NCBI GenBank assembly: GCA_018242425.1
Contig: JAFEBX010000011.1
Location: 248,001 to 312,000, forward strand
Direction of reading: 5' to 3'
DNA: 64,000 bases
DNA from: Pseudomonadota bacterium
Lineage (GTDB): Bacteria > Pseudomonadota > Gammaproteobacteria > Xanthomonadales > Xanthomonadaceae
This document shows positions 59,373-64,000 of this stretch, in pieces. A program made the position numbers and the translations under genes. The notes beneath the pieces were generated by a model. That model ran no database searches and was not told the origin of the DNA. It saw nothing but the letters and a program-made list of their open reading frames with translations. The stretch's first letter is position 1, and each line of letters opens with the position of its first letter.

Positions 59373-60137
59373 GTGGAGCCCTGCGTGAAAACCGCGGCCT
59401 TCCCGCGCACCGATCCGCGCACGCTGTCGGACGACGGTGACGCCATGCATTTCTGTACCACTTGCGCCTTCTCGCAGGCCTGCCTGTCGGAAGGCATGGA
59501 CAAGCGCGCGCTCGGCGAGCTGCACGTGCTGGTCGAGCACATCGGACCGCTGCACGCAGGCGACATGCTGTTCCGCGAGGGCGATCCCTTCGAGGCGATC
59601 GCCGCGGTACGCGCCGGCACGGTCAAGACCTTCGTGGTCGATCGCGACGGCCACGAGCACGTGCTCGGCTTCCACCTGCCGGGCGAGCTGGTCGGCCTCA
59701 ACGCGATCGACGACGACCACTACCCCTGCAACGCGGTGGCACTCGACACGGTGATGCTGTGCCGCTTCTCGTTCCCCAAGATCGCCGTGCTCGCGGCCAA
59801 GGTGCCCGGGTTGCAGCGTCAACTGTTCCGCCTGCTCAGCCGCGACATCGGCCGTGCCGCGTTGCTGGCCGGCGACTGGAGCGCCGACCAGCGCATGGCG
59901 GCGTTCCTCCTTGGATTGTCGCGGCGACTGGCAGCGCGCGGGTTCTCGCCCAACCGTTTCGCCTTGACGATGTCTCGCACCGACATCGCCAACTACCTGC
60001 GCCTGGCCCCGGAAACCGTGAGTCGCGTGCTCAAGCGCTTCCAGGATTCCGGGCTGCTGCGGGTCGATCGCCGCGACCTCGAAATCCTCGATCGCGAACC
60101 GCTGGAAGCGCTGGCATCGCCCATCCTGCGCGATTGA
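59373..60137 (+). CDS. fnr: FNR-type oxygen-sensing regulator
   Basis: CRP/FNR-family activator whose [4Fe-4S] cluster is lost on contact with O2. Up to 254 residues if started at GTG 59373; a second GTG at 59385 gives 250. In the longer numbering the cluster cysteines are C28-x2-C31-x5-C37 plus C119 in HYPCNAV, the full FNR set. A cyclic-nucleotide-like beta-roll (about 50-160), a dimer helix and a HTH with recognition helix APETVSRVLKRF follow. The E-xx-SR contacts that read the TTGAT half-site are present in that helix. It is flanked by two FNR boxes, those of hemN and norB. Confidence 0.95.
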   Translation: MEPCVKTAAFPRTDPRTLSDDGDAMHFCTTCAFSQACLSEGMDKRALGELHVLVEHIGPLHAGDMLFREGDPFEAIAAVRAGTVKTFVVDRDGHEHVLGFHLPGELVGLNAIDDDHYPCNAVALDTVMLCRFSFPKIAVLAAKVPGLQRQLFRLLSRDIGRAALLAGDWSADQRMAAFLLGLSRRLAARGFSPNRFALTMSRTDIANYLRLAPETVSRVLKRFQDSGLLRVDRRDLEILDREPLEALASPILRD

Positions 60138-60168
60138 ATCCGGCGAACGAAGGATTCATCGCCCCAAT

Positions 60169-60182
60169 TTGATCTGGATCAG
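60169..60182 (+). promoter_or_regulatory. FNR-type box upstream of norB
   Basis: TTGATCTGGATCAG matches TTGAT-N4-ATCAA at all but the last base. It lies 31 bp after the fnr stop and is centred 62.5 bp before the norB ATG, so activation from a start about 20 bp upstream of norB would fit a class II site. Confidence 0.83.
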
Positions 60183-60237
60183 GGACAACACCCGTGCCCG
60201 GATCGACCATGGCCGGGTCCACCACGGGGAAACCACC

Positions 60238-62496
60238 ATGTCCACCACCAAACGGCTATGGCTGGGGCTCGCCGCCCTGATCATCGCCAGCTTCAGCGTC
60301 ATGCTCTGGCTCGGCTTCGACCTCCATCGGACCGCGCCCCCCATGCCCGAGCGCGTGATCAGCGCAAGCGGCCAGGTCATCTATACCCGCGCCGACATCG
60401 AGAAGGGTCGCCAGGTCTGGCAGAGCATCGGCGGCCAGGAACTCGGTTCGATCTGGGGCCATGGCGCCCTGGTCGCGCCCGACTGGTCGGCCGACTGGCT
60501 GCATCGCGAAGCCGAAGCGATGCTCGACCTCGACGCCCGCGCCAGCACCGGCCAGGCGTACGCGCAACTGGACGAGCCGACGCAGGCGAAACTGCAGAGC
60601 GCGTTGCGCAGCAATATGCGCAAGAACACCTACGACGCCGGCAACGGCGACATCGTGGTCGGCGATGACCGCGCCAAGGCGATCGAGCAGGTCGCGGCAC
60701 ACTACACCAGCCTGTTCTCCAACGATCCCGCCACGCACGATCTGCGCGTGGCCTATGCCATGAAGGAAAACACCGCGCCCGATCCCGAGCATCGCCGTGT
60801 GATGAGCGCGTTCTTCTTCTGGACGGCATGGGCGACGGTCACCAACCGCCCCGATGGCAGCATGGTGAGCTACACCAACAACTGGCCCTACGATCCGCTG
60901 GTCGGCAACACGCCGACGTCGAGCGCCTTCATGTGGTCGATGTTCTCGCTGCTGTTCCTGCTTGGCGGCATCGGCCTGATGACCTGGCACTACGCCGCGT
61001 ACCACGGCAAGGAAGCCGCGCCGACGCCTCCGGCAACCGACCCGCTGCTGGGACTGGTGCTGACGCCGTCGATGAAGGCCACCGCCAAGTATTTCTGGGT
61101 GGTGATCGCGTTGTTCCTGGTGCAGATCCTGCTGGGCGCAACCACCGCGCACTACCAGGTGGAAGGCCAGGACGCCTACGGCTTCGCGCTGGCGGACGTG
61201 CTGCCCTACTCGCTCACGCGCAGCTGGCATACGCAACTCGCGGTGCTGTGGATCGCCACCGCATGGCTGGGCACCGGCCTCTACATCGCCCCGGCGATTT
61301 CCGGGCATGAACCCAAGTTCCAGCGTGCCGGCGTCAATTTCCTGTTCGCCTGCCTGCTGATCATCGTGGTCGGCGCGTTCGCCGGGCAGTGGTTCGCGGT
61401 GATGCAGAAGCTCGGCCTGGCCAACAACTTCTGGTTCGGCCATCAGGGCTGGGAATACGTCGACATCGGCCGCTTCTGGCAGGCATTCCTCTTCATCGGC
61501 CTGCTGCTGTGGTTGTTCCTGGTCGGCCGCGCACTGTGGCCGGCGATCAAGCGCAAGGACGAGATGTCGAGCATCGTCGGCTTGCTGTTCCTCTCCACGA
61601 TCGCGATCGGCCTGTTCTACGGCGCCGGCCTGATGTGGGGCGAGCACACGCACATCTCGCTGGTCGAATACTGGCGCTGGTGGGTGGTGCACCTGTGGGT
61701 GGAAGGCTTCTTCGAAGTGTTCGCCGTCGCGGTGATGAGCTTCCTGTTCGTGAAGCTCGGGCTGGTGCGCGGCAAGACCGCGACCGAAGCGGTGCTGTTC
61801 GCCACCATCGTCTACCTGACCGGCGGCGTGCTCGGCATGTTCCACCACCTGTACTTCGTCGGCACGACGACGGCGGGCGTGGCGCTGGGCGCGGCATTCT
61901 CCGCGCTGGAAGTGGTGCCGCTGGCGATCATCGGACTGGAAGCCTACGAAACGTGGAGCCACAGTCGCGCCACGCCGTGGATGGCACGTTATCGCTGGCC
62001 GATCGTGTTCTTCCTCGCGGTGAGCTTCTGGAACCTCGTGGGTGCGGGCCTGTTCGGCTTCCTCATCAACACGCCGATCGCGCTGTACTACATGCAGGGC
62101 CTGAACCTGACGCCGCTGCATGGCCACACCGCGCTGTTCGGCGTGTACGGCATGCTCGGCATCGGCCTGATGCTGTTCTGCCTGCGCGGATTGAAGCCGG
62201 ATGTCGCCTGGCGTTCGGGCGCACTGCGCGGCGCGTTCTGGTGCCTCAACATCGGCCTGTCGCTGATGGCGCTGCTCACGCTGCTGCCGCTGGGCGTGCT
62301 GCAGCTGCAGGCGGCACTTGAGCATGGCTACTGGTTCGCGCGCTCCGACGCCTTCATGAACCGCCCGATCATCCACCTGCTGGTGTGGATGCGCGTGCCC
62401 GGCGACACCATCTTCAGCATCGGTGCACTGACGCTGGCGTGGTTCGTGCTGCGGTTGTGGGTCGCGCCACGGCGCGAAATCGCGGACGAGCGCTGA
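60238..62496 (+). CDS. norB: Quinol-dependent nitric oxide reductase (qNor)
   Basis: Reduces 2 NO to N2O in the inner membrane with electrons from quinol. 752 residues from ATG 60238, behind GGGGAAA. Unlike the short cytochrome-c-dependent NorB, it has the fused N-terminal extension of qNor: a first membrane helix, then a periplasmic domain (about 35-225, QVIYTRADIEKGRQVWQSIG). The haem-copper-type core of 12 more helices follows, with histidine ligands in SWHTQLAVLW, VHLWVEGFFEVF, GMFHHLYFVG and NLTPLHGHTALFGVYG. No norC, norD or norQ is present, as expected for this type, which usually serves NO detoxification. Confidence 0.96.
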   Translation: MSTTKRLWLGLAALIIASFSVMLWLGFDLHRTAPPMPERVISASGQVIYTRADIEKGRQVWQSIGGQELGSIWGHGALVAPDWSADWLHREAEAMLDLDARASTGQAYAQLDEPTQAKLQSALRSNMRKNTYDAGNGDIVVGDDRAKAIEQVAAHYTSLFSNDPATHDLRVAYAMKENTAPDPEHRRVMSAFFFWTAWATVTNRPDGSMVSYTNNWPYDPLVGNTPTSSAFMWSMFSLLFLLGGIGLMTWHYAAYHGKEAAPTPPATDPLLGLVLTPSMKATAKYFWVVIALFLVQILLGATTAHYQVEGQDAYGFALADVLPYSLTRSWHTQLAVLWIATAWLGTGLYIAPAISGHEPKFQRAGVNFLFACLLIIVVGAFAGQWFAVMQKLGLANNFWFGHQGWEYVDIGRFWQAFLFIGLLLWLFLVGRALWPAIKRKDEMSSIVGLLFLSTIAIGLFYGAGLMWGEHTHISLVEYWRWWVVHLWVEGFFEVFAVAVMSFLFVKLGLVRGKTATEAVLFATIVYLTGGVLGMFHHLYFVGTTTAGVALGAAFSALEVVPLAIIGLEAYETWSHSRATPWMARYRWPIVFFLAVSFWNLVGAGLFGFLINTPIALYYMQGLNLTPLHGHTALFGVYGMLGIGLMLFCLRGLKPDVAWRSGALRGAFWCLNIGLSLMALLTLLPLGVLQLQAALEHGYWFARSDAFMNRPIIHLLVWMRVPGDTIFSIGALTLAWFVLRLWVAPRREIADER

Positions 62497-62503
62497 TGAC
62501 CCG

Positions 62504-62530
62504 CGTGGCCCGGTGCAATGCCGGGCCACG
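62504..62530 (+). repeat. Hairpin-forming inverted repeat after norB
   Basis: CGTGGCCCGG and CCGGGCCACG form a perfect 10-bp stem with a 7-nt loop (TGCAATG), 7 bp after the norB stop. There is no U-run after it. It may act as an RNA stability element or partial attenuator that sets the ratio of norB to the genes after it. Confidence 0.6.
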
Positions 62531-62556
62531 TTCCATCCCTTCCGAGGACCCTCTCC

Positions 62557-62796
62557 ATGGAATTCTCGTTACCCCTCATCGGGCAAGCGCCCGACCTGAT
62601 CGAAATCGAACGCGCGTTGACCGCGACCGATCCCGCCGCACTACTCGATCTTTCCGGCGACGGCGGTTCGTTGCGCATCTCGACTGTTGCAAGCGACCGT
62701 GAAGTGATCGCCTGCCTGCACGCCGCGGGCGTTCCGGCACGCGAGGACGAACTGCGGCGATTGCCCTCCGTGTGCTGCGGCGGTTGCGGTGGCTGA
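62557..62796 (+). CDS. Small HMA-like protein with C-terminal cysteine tail
   Basis: 79 residues from ATG 62557, with AGGA at 62544-62547 as ribosome-binding site. The body (about 12-62) has the spacing of a ferredoxin-like, heavy-metal-associated fold (IEIERALTATDPAALL, then GGSLRISTVASDREVIACLHAAGV), but it lacks the usual metal-binding CxxC in the first loop. Instead the protein ends SVCCGGCGG, giving C73, C74 and C77, plus C53 in the body. No signal peptide is seen. It sits between norB and nnrS and overlaps nnrS by 8 nt, so it belongs to the NO-response operon. A role in copper, iron or NO handling is plausible but unproven. Confidence 0.85.
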   Translation: MEFSLPLIGQAPDLIEIERALTATDPAALLDLSGDGGSLRISTVASDREVIACLHAAGVPAREDELRRLPSVCCGGCGG

Positions 62797-64000
62797 TCCC
62801 GCCAGCGGCCTTTCGCCACGCCTGCTGGCAGGTGCGCCGCATCGCCTGATGTTCTGCATCGGCGCCTGCAACGTGCTGCTGGCGATGGCATGGTGGGCGG
62901 CATGGCTGGTGTCCACGCGCTGGCCGTCGTTGCTGTCGATGACGGCGACTGAACCGTATGCCGGCTGGCTGCACGCCTTCATCATGCAGTACCAGATGCT
63001 GCCGAGTTTCATCTTCGGATTCCTGCTGACGGTATTCCCGCGCTGGATGGGCCTGCGCGAATTCGATCGCTGGCATTACCTGCCGGTCGGCCTTGGCATC
63101 TTCGGCGGGCAAATCGCGACCCTGCTCGGCGCACTGGGCTGGCACGTCGGCATCGTCGTCGGCGTATTGATGACGCTGGCCGGCTGGATCATGGCGATCG
63201 CCTCGCTGGCACCCCTGTTATGGCGCGAAGCCGGCACGACCTGGCACGCGCGATCCTGTTTCGCGGCACTGGTCCTGGGACTCGTCGGATTGCTGGCGTG
63301 GATCGCCTTCCTGCTCGGCGCATCGCCACTGTGGGCATTCGCCAGCATCAAGATCGGGACATTCGGATTCCTGCTGCCGATCTACCTGACCGTCGCCCAC
63401 CGCATGTTTCCGTTCTTCGCCGGCAACGTGATGCCGGGCTATGCGCCATGGCGTCCGCTATGGCTGCTCGCGCTGTTCTGGGCGTTGGCGATGCTGCACC
63501 TCGTCCTTGAACTGGTGCATGGCTATGCATGGCTGTGGCTGGCGGACATCCCGATGTTCGTGCTCACCCTGTGGCTGTGCGTGCGCTGGTGGCCGCAGGG
63601 CACGAAACCACCCTTGCTGACGGTGTTGTTCGTGTCGCTGTGGTGGCTGCCGTTGGCCTTCACGCTGTACTCCGCGCAAAGCATCGACTACCTGCTCGGC
63701 GGCGATTACACGCTGGGACGCGCGCCCGCGCATGCGCTGTTCGTCGGCTTCTTCGGCAGCGCGCTCATCGCGATGGTCACCCGCGTCACCCAGGGGCATT
63801 CCGGGCGGGCCCTGGTGCTGCCGAAGGCGGCATGGTTCGCCTTCGTGGCGATCCAGCTGGTTGCGCTGCTGCGGATTGGCGCCGAACTGGCGAAGAATCC
63901 CTCGGCATGGCAGGCGATCGCCGCCTGTGGCTGGATCGTTGCCTTCCTGCCGTGGCTGGCGCGCATCGGCATCATCACGCTGTCGCCGCGCGCGGACGGC
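62789..64000 (+). CDS. nnrS: NnrS-family haem-copper membrane protein (3' end outside window)
   Basis: 404 codons are open from GTG 62789 to the right edge, overlapping the stop of the preceding gene by 8 nt; the reading frame has no stop in the window. It shows ten or more membrane helices with the NnrS signatures: YQMLPSFIFGFLLTVFPRW, HRMFPFFAGN with a histidine-metal motif, and HALFVGFFGSALIAMVTRVT, then QGHSGR. NnrS protects cells from nitrosative stress in V. cholerae and is induced with denitrification genes in Rhodobacter. Here it follows norB in an FNR-linked cluster. The family is about 390-410 residues, so only the very end should be missing. Confidence 0.93.
   Translation, partial: MADPASGLSPRLLAGAPHRLMFCIGACNVLLAMAWWAAWLVSTRWPSLLSMTATEPYAGWLHAFIMQYQMLPSFIFGFLLTVFPRWMGLREFDRWHYLPVGLGIFGGQIATLLGALGWHVGIVVGVLMTLAGWIMAIASLAPLLWREAGTTWHARSCFAALVLGLVGLLAWIAFLLGASPLWAFASIKIGTFGFLLPIYLTVAHRMFPFFAGNVMPGYAPWRPLWLLALFWALAMLHLVLELVHGYAWLWLADIPMFVLTLWLCVRWWPQGTKPPLLTVLFVSLWWLPLAFTLYSAQSIDYLLGGDYTLGRAPAHALFVGFFGSALIAMVTRVTQGHSGRALVLPKAAWFAFVAIQLVALLRIGAELAKNPSAWQAIAACGWIVAFLPWLARIGIITLSPRADG

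Noticed and set aside
60256..62529. 757-codon minus-strand open frame opposite norB
   Set aside because: Pure antisense shadow with His/Gln/Asp-rich composition; norB on the plus strand is a full, motif-complete qNor.

Overview
The window looks like chromosome from a high-GC gammaproteobacterium, most likely of the order Lysobacterales (Xanthomonadales; Lysobacter/Luteimonas/Xanthomonas relatives). The reasons are gene content and order: ndk-rlmN-pilW-rodZ-TPR-bamB-der-moeB, a PsrA-like regulator followed by a beta-oxidation enzyme with inverted domain order, serC-pheA-hisC-aroA, a 41-residue type-B L36 gene, and a large proline-rich 'transmembrane repetitive' protein. This assignment is inference, because no rRNA lies in the window. 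Coding density is very high. The only stretch above 300 bases without a protein gene is the rne leader region (43004-43380), which holds a promoter-like pair and several RNA hairpins.

Layout. 1-9872 (minus strand): guaB (cut by the left edge), folD, a rhodanese-MoeB fusion, der, bamB, a YfgM-like protein, rodZ, pilW, rlmN and ndk; this is nucleotide and folate metabolism plus outer-membrane, translocon and shape maintenance. 10069-14331 (plus): a fatty-acid-responsive TetR regulator with a FadN/FadA beta-oxidation pair. 14381-16192: recQ. 16218-20023 (minus): galU, a WbpM/CapD-type nucleotide-sugar dehydratase and a polyprenyl-phosphate glycosylphosphotransferase (surface polysaccharide), followed upstream by lapB, ihfB, rpsA and cmk. 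24349-30643 (plus): type-B L36, a small BamE-like secreted protein, the putrescine route aguA/aguB with a DUF1697 gene between them, a TetR gene, an alpha/beta-hydrolase gene broken by one in-frame stop, a TraB-family protein and a GFA-family protein. 30640-38375 (minus): a tripartite RND efflux operon with two different permeases. 38588-39393 (plus): two small c-type cytochromes. 39390-41642 (minus): a TonB-like repetitive membrane protein and nfuA. 41696-46404: phhB, divergent rluC/rne. 46477-49425: a GacA-like regulator, tRNA-Ser, serS and a TonB-like protein. 49438-55240 (minus): a small membrane protein, the aroA-hisC-pheA-serC aromatic/serine operon and an FHA protein. 55351-57714 (plus): an apparently exported MurQ/GKRP-like sugar-phosphate isomerase-fold protein and a PHA-system protein. 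57778-57852: tRNA-Val. 57965 to the right edge (plus): an anaerobic nitric-oxide cluster of hemN, fnr, norB (qNor), a tiny Cys-tailed protein and nnrS, with FNR-type boxes before hemN and norB.

How parts work together. The right-hand cluster is a compact oxygen/NO response: FNR senses loss of oxygen, HemN keeps haem synthesis going without oxygen, qNor removes NO and NnrS protects metal centres. The small protein between norB and nnrS is uncharacterised and is one of the two best candidates for new biology. The other is the 695-residue MurQ/GKRP-like protein, which keeps both catalytic glutamates of MurQ but carries a signal peptide and a second domain. Two exact 16-bp copies of an operator-like sequence, in opposite orientation, bracket the TetR gene at 27455-28054 and probably define its regulon.

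Limits: all family assignments come from reading the sequence. No database search, structure prediction or expression data were available.
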